A DNA stretch of 64,000 nucleotides from Erythrobacter tepidarius (GCF_002155695.1 NZ_MUYJ01000004.1:186001-250000), one strand, 5' to 3'; shown: positions 9,143-17,693, counted from the first letter of the stretch. A program made the numbers and translations. The notes: generated from the sequence alone by a model not told the origin.

Positions 9143-10330
9143 TCAGGCCGGATTTTCCTTGAGGTGCTGCTTGGCGATGATAATCCGCTGCATCTCGTTG
9201 GTGCCTTCACCGATGCACATCAGCAGGCTGTCGCGATAATAGCGTTCGATGTCATATTCCTTGGAATAGGAATAGCCGCCGTAGATGCGCATCGCTTCCT
9301 GACTGTTTTCGACCGCGGCTTCGCTGGCAAAATACTTGGCCATCCCCGCCTCCTTGTCACAGCGCTCGCCCCGGTCGTAGGCCTCCGAGGCATCGAGGGT
9401 CAGCAAGCGGGCGGCACGCGCACGGGTGACCATCTCACCGAGCTTCAACTGGATTGCCTGATGCTCGGCAATCGGCTTACCCATGGTGTAGCGTTGCTGG
9501 GCGTATTCGGTGGCGAGGCGCAGGCTGCCTTCAGCCAGTCCGACCCCGCGCGCGGCGACATTGATGCGGCCGAGTTCGAGGCCGCCGGTCGCCTGGAAAA
9601 ACCCCTGCCCCTCGACACCGCCGATCAGCTGGTCGGCGGGGATCCGGTAGTCTTGCATGATGAGTTCGGCACTGTCGATCGACTTGTAGCCGAGCTTGTC
9701 GAACTTCTTGCCGGTGGTAAGCCCCTCGCGCTTGTCGGCGATGAACAGGCTCATGCCCTTGTAGCGCGGTTCGGCAGCCGGATCGGTCTTGGCCAGCAGC
9801 GCGAAACATTGGCCGTTCAGCGCATTGGAAATCCAGGTCTTGGTGCCATTGAGGATATAGTCCCCGTTCTCATCCTTGCGCGCCACGGTACGGATCGCCT
9901 GAAGGTCGGTGCCGGCATTCGGCTCGGTCAGCGCCAGCCCACCCCGAATCTCCCCGGTGGCAAACTTGGGGAGCCACTTGGCCTTCTGCTGCGCCGTGCC
10001 GAACCGCTCGACCGCAGCGGCCATAATGAGATGCGAATTGAAGATCCCGGTGATCGCCATCCAATAGCTGGAAATGCGCATCACGATCTTGGCATAGGTC
10101 GTCGCGGGCAGGCCGAGACCGCCATATTCCCGCCCGATGGTCGCACCGAAAAGGCCCATCTCGGCCATCTGTTCGACCAGTTCCGCAGGCCACAGATCAT
10201 TGTGATCGTGATGCTTTATCACCGGAATGACCTCGCGTTCGAGCCAGCGGTCGATTGCGTCCATGAAGGCGCGCTCCTCGTCCGGATCGATGCTGCGGGT
10301 CTGGTTCGCGATAGCTGCGGCAGTGGCCAT
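9143..10330 (-). CDS. Acyl-CoA dehydrogenase
   Basis: A 395-residue FAD enzyme introducing a 2,3-double bond in an acyl-CoA and passing electrons to ETF. The FAD/substrate signature TEPNAGTDLQAIRT, and IGEGTNEMQRI with the Glu near the C-terminus that corresponds to the family's catalytic base region, are visible. I chose ATG 10330 because AAGGA lies about 9 bases upstream; the longer open frame would overrun the MaoC gene. Length is normal. The gene sits between MaoC and CoA-transferase genes, as expected for a beta-oxidation-like segment. Confidence 0.92.
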   Translation of the reverse strand: MATAAAIANQTRSIDPDEERAFMDAIDRWLEREVIPVIKHHDHNDLWPAELVEQMAEMGLFGATIGREYGGLGLPATTYAKIVMRISSYWMAITGIFNSHLIMAAAVERFGTAQQKAKWLPKFATGEIRGGLALTEPNAGTDLQAIRTVARKDENGDYILNGTKTWISNALNGQCFALLAKTDPAAEPRYKGMSLFIADKREGLTTGKKFDKLGYKSIDSAELIMQDYRIPADQLIGGVEGQGFFQATGGLELGRINVAARGVGLAEGSLRLATEYAQQRYTMGKPIAEHQAIQLKLGEMVTRARAARLLTLDASEAYDRGERCDKEAGMAKYFASEAAVENSQEAMRIYGGYSYSKEYDIERYYRDSLLMCIGEGTNEMQRIIIAKQHLKENPA

Positions 10331-10356
10331 GAGTATGATCCTTGCGGTCTGTCTGA

Positions 10357-10866
10357 TTAGTTGTCGAGCGCGCCAAAACCGCGCTTCCACACCAGCACGG
10401 TGCGTTTGAAATGAGCGACGATATCCCCGTGCTGGTTCTTGGCGATGGTCTTGATGGTGACGATCCCCTGTTCCGGCCGGCTCTTGCTCTCGCGCTTTTC
10501 GAGCACCTCGCTCTCGCAATAGAGCGTGTCCCCGACGAACAACGGCTTCGTCATGCGCACCTCGTCCCAGCCGAGATTGGCGATCGCCTTGCCGCTGGTA
10601 TCGGACACGCTCATCCCGGTCATCAGTGCGATCGTGAGCGGGCTCACCACCAGCGGCTTGCCGAATTCGGTGTGCTTGGACAGCTCGTAATCGAAATGCG
10701 CCGGATGGGTGTTCATCGTCAGCAGCGTGAACCACACATTGTCGGCATCGGTGATGGTGCGGCCGGGGCGATGTTCATAGATGTGGCCTACGACAAAATC
10801 CTCGAAATAGCGCCCCTGCACCTCGCGAAAGCGGCCAGGGGATACTTCTATGTAAGAATCACGCAT
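10357..10866 (-). CDS. MaoC-family hot-dog hydratase
   Basis: A 169-residue single hot-dog domain protein of the MaoC type, probably an enoyl- or mesaconyl-CoA hydratase/dehydratase. The active-site pattern TMNTHPAHFDYE (about 57-68) resembles the TxNxxHxD hydratase motif. The ATG at 10866 overlaps the end of the CitE-like gene by 8 bp and has GAGGAG upstream. The MaoC, CitE and CaiB combination is that of mesaconyl-CoA/methylmalyl-CoA-type chemistry in other bacteria; which acyl group is handled here is inference. Confidence 0.85.
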   Translation of the reverse strand: MRDSYIEVSPGRFREVQGRYFEDFVVGHIYEHRPGRTITDADNVWFTLLTMNTHPAHFDYELSKHTEFGKPLVVSPLTIALMTGMSVSDTSGKAIANLGWDEVRMTKPLFVGDTLYCESEVLEKRESKSRPEQGIVTIKTIAKNQHGDIVAHFKRTVLVWKRGFGALDN

Positions 10867-11683
10867 TGCTAAGCTCCTCGTGGCGCGCCAGCAGCGCGCG
10901 ATAACGGATGATGAATGGCGCTTCGAGCATCCGGCCACGGAACCGGATCGCGCGCCCGCCGCCAGCCTCATAGGCGGCCAGCGCCTCGCGCGCTTCAGCA
11001 AGCTCGTCCTGCGAGGGCAGGAATGCGGCGTGGATGGCAGGCAGCTGCGCGGGATGGATCGCCGCCTTGGCAAAAAAGCCGATCGCGCGGGCGCGCGCCG
11101 CTTCCGCGGCGAGACCAGCTGCATCCTCGAGCCTGGTGAAGGGCACGTCGATTGCGGGTTTCCTCGCCTCGGCGCAGGCCAGCACAAGCTGCTGCCGCGC
11201 AGCGAGCAGCGGCTCCCAGGACAGTTCCACACCCAGTTCACCGGAAAAATCGCCCCCGCCAAACATCACCGCCGACACGCGCGCATGCCCGGCAATGGCG
11301 AGCGCATGGCGCAAGCCCTGCGGCGTTTCGATGAGCGGGATCAGCGATGGACACTTCTCCCCCAGCGCGCCTGCGACGACCGCTAGGTCGCCCGCATCCT
11401 CGACCATCGGCACCAGCAACACCTCGGGCAGGACCGGCGCATCGATCAATGCGGCCAGATCGCGAATCCCTGACGCTGTGCGCACCGCGTTGATGCGGAT
11501 TGCCCAGCCTCCCGGTGCATCGCGCACCTGATTGAGCGCGGCGGCGCGCGCGCTGTCCTTATCGGCAGCGGCGACTGCATCCTCGAGGTCGATGACCGTC
11601 AGTCCCGCCCCGGCGGCACGCGCCTTGGCAAAGCGATCGGGGCGCGATCCGGGAACGAACAGCAGGCTGGCAGCGACAAACAC
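10859..11683 (-). CDS. CitE-like (HpcH/HpaI family) CoA-ester lyase
   Basis: A 274-residue TIM-barrel lyase of the citrate-lyase-beta/malyl-CoA-lyase family, which cleaves or forms C-C bonds in 3-hydroxyacyl-CoA compounds with Mg2+. The N-terminus LLFVPGSRPDRFAKA, DLED at 32-35, LIETPQG and GGGDFSGELG carry the metal-binding Glu and Asp. A GTG at 11683 gives the right N-terminus; no ATG is in frame upstream. It is the first gene of module B and faces two copies of the TTGTCCGGACAA operator across a 139-bp divergent gap. Confidence 0.87.
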   Translation of the reverse strand: MFVAASLLFVPGSRPDRFAKARAAGAGLTVIDLEDAVAAADKDSARAAALNQVRDAPGGWAIRINAVRTASGIRDLAALIDAPVLPEVLLVPMVEDAGDLAVVAGALGEKCPSLIPLIETPQGLRHALAIAGHARVSAVMFGGGDFSGELGVELSWEPLLAARQQLVLACAEARKPAIDVPFTRLEDAAGLAAEAARARAIGFFAKAAIHPAQLPAIHAAFLPSQDELAEAREALAAYEAGGGRAIRFRGRMLEAPFIIRYRALLARHEELSNA

Positions 11684-11726
11684 GATTGCTTCATGGTCCT
11701 TTTGACGTGGATGGCACCCGTCAGAA

Positions 11727-11755
11727 TTGAGGCTTCACAATTTGTCCGGACAAAT
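11727..11755 (+). promoter_or_regulatory. Promoter overlapped by operator copy 1
   Basis: TTGAGG (11727-11732), a 17-base spacer and ACAAAT (11750-11755) form a plausible -35/-10 pair for the DUF1838 gene. The 16-bp palindrome ATTTGTCCGGACAAAT (11740-11755) covers the spacer and -10, so a bound protein would block RNA polymerase. The operator is also 57 bp from the divergent CitE start. Confidence 0.6.
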
Positions 11756-11780
11756 CTAAAGTCAAGGAGGAATTGTTCGA

Positions 11781-11792
11781 TTGTCCGGACAA
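11781..11792. promoter_or_regulatory. TTGTCCGGACAA operator, copy 2
   Basis: An exact 12-bp core palindrome, 26 bases downstream of copy 1 and 31 bp ahead of the DUF1838 ATG. Outside the core its arms do not extend. Two operators in one divergent gap suggest cooperative binding or separate control of the two directions. Confidence 0.75.
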
Positions 11793-11822
11793 CGGCCAAT
11801 TATGCCGCTGGTGTGGAGGGAA

Positions 11823-12758
11823 ATGATGACATCGGGAAAATTCGGTCTTCTGGCTACAGGTCTGGCCGCCTGCGCCATGCTGGCGAACGTGCCGGCCGGG
11901 GCACGCACACTCGACCCGGCAAACCCACAGGACGCGCTGGAAATCTCCAAGCGCCTGCAATGCGGCGTGTCGGAGGATCAGCCGGCGGTCTATCACTGGT
12001 CGGGCAACATCTATGGCCGCAGCCCCGGGATCCGGGACAAGCTGCTGTTCAAAGGCGAAGGCATGAACATCCGGCGCTGCGTCGAAGTCAATGACCCGGT
12101 GCGTGGCAAGGGGTGGCGGCTGATCAGTCGCGAAGTCATGCTGATGCTTGATCCCAAGACCGGCGAAGTGCTCAGAAAATGGGAAAATCCCTACACCGGC
12201 GAGACCGTGGACGTGATGCATATCCACAATGATCCGGTCAATGGCCGCCCGAATTTCCCGGTCAGCGCCGATGGCAAGCCGCTCACGCTGGACAACATGC
12301 GCGATGCCGGCCCCTTCGTGTTCATGCCGTTCGAAGCGCCGCTGTTCTATCCGAACCCGCTGGCGGGCGACTATCAGGAGTATATCGGCGGCGAATATCA
12401 CGCGATGGAGATCTTCGACTTCGCCGCGCTCAAACGCGATCTGTTCGATAGCACCACTCCGACCGCCTATCCCACGGTCAGCTGGGTGCGGATTTCGGGC
12501 TGGGCACCTTGGATGAAGATGGGCAGCCGTCCGGGACAGATGGTGTTCAACGCGATGGGCCGCAAGCTGCCCGGCGGGTTCGAGGAACTGCCGGCGGTGC
12601 TCAAGAACGAGATCCGGGCCAATTACCCGATCTATCAGGATGCGCCGCCCAAGAACGATATGCGCCCGAATGAAACCACCTGGACCAAGTTCAAACTGCT
12701 CACCGACCGCGCCCGCGAAGCTGCGGCAACCGGCGGCAAGAAAGAGGCAGGCCATTGA
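11823..12758 (+). CDS. Exported DUF1838 family protein 1
   Basis: A 311-residue protein with an N-terminal secretion signal (KFGLLATGLAACAMLANVPAGA) followed by a DUF1838 domain; function unknown. Conserved-looking features are LISREVMLMLDPKTGEVLRKW and WAPWMKMGSRPG. Start ATG 11823 has GGAGGG immediately upstream; ATG 11826 is equivalent. It precedes a Tat-exported amine oxidase with overlapping stop and start, so it probably assists or accompanies periplasmic oxidation. A paralogue lies at 42270-43148, also behind the same operator. Confidence 0.8.
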   Translation: MMTSGKFGLLATGLAACAMLANVPAGARTLDPANPQDALEISKRLQCGVSEDQPAVYHWSGNIYGRSPGIRDKLLFKGEGMNIRRCVEVNDPVRGKGWRLISREVMLMLDPKTGEVLRKWENPYTGETVDVMHIHNDPVNGRPNFPVSADGKPLTLDNMRDAGPFVFMPFEAPLFYPNPLAGDYQEYIGGEYHAMEIFDFAALKRDLFDSTTPTAYPTVSWVRISGWAPWMKMGSRPGQMVFNAMGRKLPGGFEELPAVLKNEIRANYPIYQDAPPKNDMRPNETTWTKFKLLTDRAREAAATGGKKEAGH

Positions 12759-14164
12759 TCGCGGCCTCGCGGCGCACGTTCCTAGCCGGAGGCAGCGCCG
12801 CAATTCTGGCAGGGGCGGCACCCGCACTGGCCCGCGGCAAGACCGAGGCCGATGTGGCGATCATCGGCGCCGGACTTGCCGGGCTTGCGGCCGCGCGGGC
12901 CTGCGAGGCGGCAGGGCTGCGGGTGGTCGTGCTCGAGGGCGAGAAACGGATCGGCGGGCGGCTTCATACCCTCAGGCACTTGCCCGGTGCGCCGGAGGCG
13001 GGCGGCATCCAGATCGGCGCAGGTTACACCCGGCTGCGCAAGATCGCGGATGAAGTTGGCGTCGCACTTGCCAGCGGCGGCGGCGCGGGAGCCGGGATCG
13101 CCGATGCGCCGGGCAATCTCTACGTCGTCAACAGCGTGACGGCCACGCCTCAAGAATGGCCGACCAGCCCCGGCAACCGGCTTGCCGAATCCGAGCGCCA
13201 TGTCGAACCGGCCGCACTGCTGCGCCACTATGCCCGTGCCTTTACGCGACTTGCCGGCCCTGACGCCTGGCGCGCCGTGATGCCCGAGTCCGACATTTCC
13301 GTGCTCGCAGCCTTGCGCCAAGCGGGGGCAAGCCAAGAGGCGCTGCGGCTGATCGCAGCCAATTTCAACGGCAACAGCCTTGCAGGCATGTCGCAAATCG
13401 GTTTGGCCCGGATGTTCGCGATCTTCGCGAGCCAGCCCGGCCCGGTGGCAACCGTCACCGGCGGATCGCAGCGGCTGCCCGAGGCGATGGCGGGGAGCCT
13501 GCGCGGCGACGTGCGTCTCGGCCAAACCGTCCGTGCGCTGCGCGAGGAACCGGACGGCGTGACCTTGTACCTTGCCAAAGGCATGCTGCGCGCCGCCCAC
13601 GCCATCTGCACCATACCCCTTGCCGCCTTGCGCCACATCCCGATGGAATGCGCGATGCCGCCCGCGCTGGCGCGGATGATCGCCGAGCTGCCCTACACCC
13701 GGGCAAGCTTCGCCTATCTCCTTGCCAGCGAGCCGTTCTGGGAGGCTGACGGACTGCCGCACACCTTATGGACGGACGATCCGCTGATAGGGCGCGTCTT
13801 CGTGCTCGGCTCGGAACCGCCGATGCTCAAGCTGTGGACCACCGGTGCGGGAGCCGATCTGCTCGACCGGCTGGCGCCCCAGGATGCAGAACGGATGATC
13901 GTCGATCGCTTGGCCGCGATGCGCCCCTCCTCACGTGGAAAGCTGCGTGTGCTGCACCTTCACAGCTGGCAGAAGGCCCCGGGCGCGCGCGGCATCTACC
14001 ACCACATCGGGACAGGCATGGTCGGCGATCTTGCCGCGGCAATATCGCATCAGGGCGCGCGCCTGCATTTTGCCGGCGAACACTTCGGGCGCACGGCAAG
14101 CGGGATGGAGGCCGCAGTCGAAAGCGGTGAGGCCGCCGCGCAAAGCCTGCTAGCACGCATCTGA
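12755..14164 (+). CDS. Tat-exported flavin amine oxidase family protein
   Basis: A 469-residue FAD enzyme of the monoamine oxidase/amino-acid oxidase fold. It begins with a twin-arginine signal (SRRTFLAGGSAAILAGAAPALA), followed by the dinucleotide motif IIGAGLAGLAAARA and EGEKRIGGRL. At the C-terminus HFAGEHFGRTASGMEAAVES completes the FAD site. The apparent start is TTG at 12755, overlapping the previous TGA, with GAGG about 8 bases upstream. Location in the periplasm means oxidation of an amine or related substrate before import. The substrate is unknown. Confidence 0.85.
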   Translation: MIAASRRTFLAGGSAAILAGAAPALARGKTEADVAIIGAGLAGLAAARACEAAGLRVVVLEGEKRIGGRLHTLRHLPGAPEAGGIQIGAGYTRLRKIADEVGVALASGGGAGAGIADAPGNLYVVNSVTATPQEWPTSPGNRLAESERHVEPAALLRHYARAFTRLAGPDAWRAVMPESDISVLAALRQAGASQEALRLIAANFNGNSLAGMSQIGLARMFAIFASQPGPVATVTGGSQRLPEAMAGSLRGDVRLGQTVRALREEPDGVTLYLAKGMLRAAHAICTIPLAALRHIPMECAMPPALARMIAELPYTRASFAYLLASEPFWEADGLPHTLWTDDPLIGRVFVLGSEPPMLKLWTTGAGADLLDRLAPQDAERMIVDRLAAMRPSSRGKLRVLHLHSWQKAPGARGIYHHIGTGMVGDLAAAISHQGARLHFAGEHFGRTASGMEAAVESGEAAAQSLLARI

Positions 14165-14181
14165 CAGGGGCGCAAAAATCA

Positions 14182-14210
14182 AGGGGCGGGAGCATTGTGC
14201 CCCCGCCCCT
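14182..14210 (-). terminator. Terminator between convergent genes
   Basis: A perfect 9-bp stem (AGGGGCGGG 14182-14190 with CCCGCCCCT 14202-14210). Read on the minus strand it is followed by TTGATTTTTG, so it best serves the TonB receptor gene at 14239-16725; on the plus strand there is no U-tract. Confidence 0.7.
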
Positions 14211-14238
14211 GATCATCCGACCAGCACACTATGGCCTG

Positions 14239-16725
14239 TCAGAAGCGCACCTCCGCGATGACCCCGAAGCGACGCGGCGGCCGCAATCCGGCGATGAAAT
14301 TGCGGCGCAGGTCGCGATTGGCATCGGCATAGCGGATCAGCTGATTGACCGTGGTTTCGTCGAACAGGTTGCGCACATAGAACTGCAGCCGGAGGTTGTC
14401 GTTCTGTGCGCCCAAGCGGACATCGGAGACCACCGAGTCTCCGGTCTCGGCGAGATTGTGGACTTGCGCGTAACTGCTCGAGAGCAGATAGGCGTTGATG
14501 CCCCCGAAAACCTGCCAGCCCGAATTGCCGATATCGCGGCGATAATCGAGATCGACGAACACCGTGTGATTGGGCGCACGCGGCAGGCTCTTGCCGGTGA
14601 TGTCGCCAAACAGCGATTGGCAACCGGGGATATTGGGCAGCTGATCGCCGGTCGAGCAATTGACAAGCCCATCATCCGCCACGTCGTTGAGCACGCCCTG
14701 ATTTTCGTCGCTGCCTCTGCGGAAGCGGCTGTCGGCATAGGCGTAATTCGCAGTGAGTGTGATTTCGGGCGATGGCCGGGCGACGAGCTCGAACTCGAAG
14801 CCGTTGATCCGAACATCGCCGGCGTTGTTGATCGCGCTCACCTGCTGGGGGGCAGCGGGCGGGTTGATCACCTCGACCGGCTGCGTCAGCTGATAGCCCT
14901 CGATCTGGTTGTGGAACAGCGCAAGGTTGACCAGCAGCGCGCCGTCGAAGAAGGTATTTTTCGAGCCGATTTCGTAGGACTTTACATCTTCGGCCCCAAA
15001 GGTGGCGCGGCCCACCGAGATCGCCGCCGGCCCGTTGAAGCCGCCGGGCTTCTGCCCTTCGGCATAGACGGCATAAAGCAGATTGTCCGGGGTAACCTGA
15101 TAGTCGAGCGTTACCCGCGGCAAGAATTCACGGAAGGTCGCCTCGCCGCGAACAGCAGGCCCGATATTGCCCGCCGCCACCGTTGCCGTCTGTGCCAGCG
15201 TGCGGATGCGTTCTTCCTGATAGCGGGCTTCGGCGCTGATCGAGAGCTCATCGGTCAGGTCGAAGCTGACCGAGCCGAACACCGCAAGGTTACGGATTTC
15301 GTCTTTCGAATTGTTGCGGCTTTCCGAAAGCGTGCCCAGGGCGTTGAAGGGCGGGAACGGCGCAGGGGCGCGGCACCGCGGATCCTGGGCGCAGAACGCC
15401 AGCCGCGCGGCGCGCATATTGGCATCGGCCTCGGCCTGCGCGCCGGGCGGCAGATTCCGGTTATCCGCACTGGTGCTATCCTGTTCCCAGTAGAACCCAC
15501 CAAGGAGGAAACGCGCACGATCGGTGGTGTATTGCAGGCGCAGCTCCTGCTGCCAATCGCTCCGGTCGGACTGGTTGGAGAAGGAGAAGTCGGTTTGAGA
15601 GCTGGCGAAGCCGAAGAAAGCGGGCGGGGCGCCCAGCGGGAAGCCGGCAAAAATCACGCCTTGAAAACGATTGGGCGAATAGTCTCCGTCGGTGCGCTGC
15701 ACGGCTTCGCGGCTGTTATAGCCGGTAAGCGATGTCAGCGTCAGATTGTCCGTCAGGTCGATGCTGACATTGAGGCCGACGTTCCACGTGTCGATCGCGT
15801 TGCCGACAAACTCGCCTTCGAACTGCTCGGAGTAATCGGAGCTGACGGGGCGCGGCCGGATGACGCCGCAGAAATAGCGTCGCTGCCCGCGATAGAGCCC
15901 GCCGTTGTCGGGCAGGCAGTTATTGTCATTGGCATCGGTGGCGAAAATGGCAGGCTGGCCGTCGCGGGTGCGGGTATAGTTGCCGCGCAGGCTCACGCGC
16001 AGCGCCCCGCCATCGTCGTACTTGAGCATCGCGAAGCCAGAACTTGTTTCCTGCACGCCGATCGGGCTGCCATCGAACTGGTTGGTGAAGAAGCCCTCGT
16101 TCTTGAAATAGCGCCCGCCGACGATCAGGCCGAGACCGGATGCCAGCGGCCCGCTCACCGAGCCGCTGATGTCATACGTCATGCCTTCGGACACGTCGGC
16201 CTGCAACCGCCCGCTCCAGCGGTCTGCGGGCGACTTGGTGATGATGTTGATCGCGCCCGAATAGGTGTTGCGACCATAGAGCGCGCTCTGCGGCCCCTTC
16301 ACCACTTCGATGCGGGCGATCGAATCGATGTCGTAATCAGCGATCGAGCCGTTGAAATAGATCCCGTCGATGAAGAAGGCGACGCCCGAATCCCCGAGAA
16401 TATTGGCTTGGCCACGGATCACCGGGCGGTTGGCATCGCGCCCGAAACTGTCGTCAAAGACAAGGCCGGCGGTGGCGCGCGTGAGGTCGGTTACGCTGTT
16501 GAAGCCGAGCCGGTCGATGCCGTCGGCAGTCACCACTGCGACCGCGAGCGGCGCTTCCTGCAGCCGTTCCTCGGTCTTGCGCGCGGTAACGACGATCTCG
16601 TTGCCCGAGATAACCGGCCCCCGCTTTTCGCTATCACCCCCGTCCTCGGCAACGGTCTGCGCCATCAGCGCGCTCGGCGTCAGCATTGTCGCTGTCAACA
16701 AGATGCTGCGAACAAGCTTTTTCAT
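14239..16725 (-). CDS. TonB-dependent outer-membrane receptor 1
   Basis: An 828-residue receptor with a signal peptide (MKKLVRSILLTATMLTPSALMAQ), a plug domain starting near EIVVTARKTEERLQ (about 43-57) and a beta-barrel ending in the aromatic-terminated strand FGVIAEVRF. It should import a substrate across the outer membrane using TonB energy. An operator with one central mismatch lies 80 bp upstream. It is transcribed alone and converges on the amine oxidase. Cysteine-bearing loop sequence around residues 268-285 may contribute to ligand binding (inference). Confidence 0.93.
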   Translation of the reverse strand: MKKLVRSILLTATMLTPSALMAQTVAEDGGDSEKRGPVISGNEIVVTARKTEERLQEAPLAVAVVTADGIDRLGFNSVTDLTRATAGLVFDDSFGRDANRPVIRGQANILGDSGVAFFIDGIYFNGSIADYDIDSIARIEVVKGPQSALYGRNTYSGAINIITKSPADRWSGRLQADVSEGMTYDISGSVSGPLASGLGLIVGGRYFKNEGFFTNQFDGSPIGVQETSSGFAMLKYDDGGALRVSLRGNYTRTRDGQPAIFATDANDNNCLPDNGGLYRGQRRYFCGVIRPRPVSSDYSEQFEGEFVGNAIDTWNVGLNVSIDLTDNLTLTSLTGYNSREAVQRTDGDYSPNRFQGVIFAGFPLGAPPAFFGFASSQTDFSFSNQSDRSDWQQELRLQYTTDRARFLLGGFYWEQDSTSADNRNLPPGAQAEADANMRAARLAFCAQDPRCRAPAPFPPFNALGTLSESRNNSKDEIRNLAVFGSVSFDLTDELSISAEARYQEERIRTLAQTATVAAGNIGPAVRGEATFREFLPRVTLDYQVTPDNLLYAVYAEGQKPGGFNGPAAISVGRATFGAEDVKSYEIGSKNTFFDGALLVNLALFHNQIEGYQLTQPVEVINPPAAPQQVSAINNAGDVRINGFEFELVARPSPEITLTANYAYADSRFRRGSDENQGVLNDVADDGLVNCSTGDQLPNIPGCQSLFGDITGKSLPRAPNHTVFVDLDYRRDIGNSGWQVFGGINAYLLSSSYAQVHNLAETGDSVVSDVRLGAQNDNLRLQFYVRNLFDETTVNQLIRYADANRDLRRNFIAGLRPPRRFGVIAEVRF

Positions 16726-16804
16726 GATCCTGTCTTCTCCCCTGGAAATGCGCCCGACCGGGCGTCCCGAAATTTCCCCGCGGTTATTTCTGCCAAGGCC
16801 CCGG

Positions 16805-16822
16805 AATTTGTCCAGACAAATT
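16805..16822. promoter_or_regulatory. Operator copy 3 (TTGTCCAGACAA variant)
   Basis: AATTTGTCCAGACAAATT is an 18-bp palindrome except for the central pair, where CCGG is replaced by CCAG. It lies 80 bp upstream of the first TonB receptor start on the minus strand. The arms match the other copies, so it should belong to the same regulon, perhaps with altered affinity. Confidence 0.7.
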
Positions 16823-16893
16823 TAGCAATGGCGCGCGCACAGCGCGTTGCGGCGCAGACCTGTGCCATTCTTGCCGCACCTTGAGCCACAGGC

Positions 16894-17568
16894 TCAGCCC
16901 GGCTTCACATTGCCCAGAAACGCAGTCACGAGGAGCAGGAGATAGACCGTCCACACCCAGATGCGGGTGCGATCCATGGTGCGGCGCAGGGGGATTTCGG
17001 TGGCATCGCTCGATCCTTCGGTGAGCACGGCAGCAAGCTGGCCGCCGACCGGCTTGAAGGTGACGTCGATCATGATAGCAGCGATGAAGATACAGCCGAA
17101 CAGCAGTGCCTTGGTGGCCAGCCATTCAGGCGCCAGCGGCGCGCCCGCAAGAAGGCTCTGCACGCCGAGCCATAGGTAGAAACCGCCGATGGCCCAGCGC
17201 AGCACCCCCTCGATCCGGCGGTTGCGCACCGCACGCGGGGTCTGGTCATGGGCATGGGAATCCCACACCAGCCACAACCAGAACAACCCAACTGCCCAAG
17301 CACCCGCGAGCAGCCAGGTCGGCACGTCCCACCACCCGCCCGCAGCGACCACGCTCAGCGACAGCGGCACCATCAGTGCCCATGCACTGCGCGGCACCAT
17401 GTCGACCTCGACCAGCAATGTCAGCAGCGCGATGCGTTGATCGAGCGACCATTTGTCCCGCTTGCGAAAATGCTGGCCGAGCAGGAACACGCCCACATCT
17501 GCGCCAAGCCAGAGCACGAACAGCAGGAGATGCGCATAGACGAGCATCGGGTAGATGAGACCAGACAT
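16894..17568 (-). CDS. Integral membrane protein (paralogue of 39820-40515)
   Basis: A 224-residue protein with about four to six membrane helices, starting MSGLIYPMLVYAHLLLFVLWLGADVG. The His-plus-WLG pattern in the first helix recalls CopD/DUF2269-like membrane proteins, but I cannot assign a family firmly. It ends FLGNVKPG, closely matching FLGAVKPF of the paralogue at 39820-40515. ATG 17568 was chosen at the start of the first helix; longer frames would include the operator region. It is divergent from the second TonB receptor and shares a gap with two operators, so it is likely co-regulated. Confidence 0.72.
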   Translation of the reverse strand: MSGLIYPMLVYAHLLLFVLWLGADVGVFLLGQHFRKRDKWSLDQRIALLTLLVEVDMVPRSAWALMVPLSLSVVAAGGWWDVPTWLLAGAWAVGLFWLWLVWDSHAHDQTPRAVRNRRIEGVLRWAIGGFYLWLGVQSLLAGAPLAPEWLATKALLFGCIFIAAIMIDVTFKPVGGQLAAVLTEGSSDATEIPLRRTMDRTRIWVWTVYLLLLVTAFLGNVKPG

Positions 17569-17633
17569 GTCCAAGGCGGGGTTCCTTCGGTTAGACTGTT
17601 GCGCAAAAGGCACGCTGCACGCAATTTCTCGTG

Positions 17634-17653
17634 CCATTTGTCCGGACAAATGG
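17634..17653. promoter_or_regulatory. Operator copy 4 (perfect 20-bp palindrome)
   Basis: CCATTTGTCCGGACAAATGG is a perfect 20-bp inverted repeat, the longest of the set, 66 bp from the membrane-protein start and 26 bases from copy 5. The 26-base separation equals that between copies 1 and 2, which suggests a pair arrangement. Confidence 0.85.
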
Positions 17654-17664
17654 CATGTCCGTGC

Positions 17665-17693
17665 TTGACAAGCAAGCTTTTGTCCGGACAAAT
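17665..17693 (+). promoter_or_regulatory. Promoter of TonB receptor 2 with operator copy 5
   Basis: A consensus -35 TTGACA (17665-17670), a 17-base spacer and ACAAAT (17688-17693) lie ahead of the receptor gene. The operator core TTGTCCGGACAA (17680-17691) overlaps the spacer and -10, which predicts repression by steric block. Confidence 0.75.

Noticed and set aside
15083..15092. TTGTCCGGGG inside the first TonB receptor gene
   Set aside because: Only the left arm matches the operator; it lies inside coding sequence.
14197..16884. A very long open frame (895 codons) on the plus strand opposite TonB receptor 1
   Set aside because: It is antisense to a clear receptor gene, has no domain pattern, and results from the codon bias of high-GC DNA.
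17451..17458. Half-site ATTTGTCC inside the membrane protein gene
   Set aside because: The matching right half (GGACAAAT) is absent, so it is not counted as an operator.
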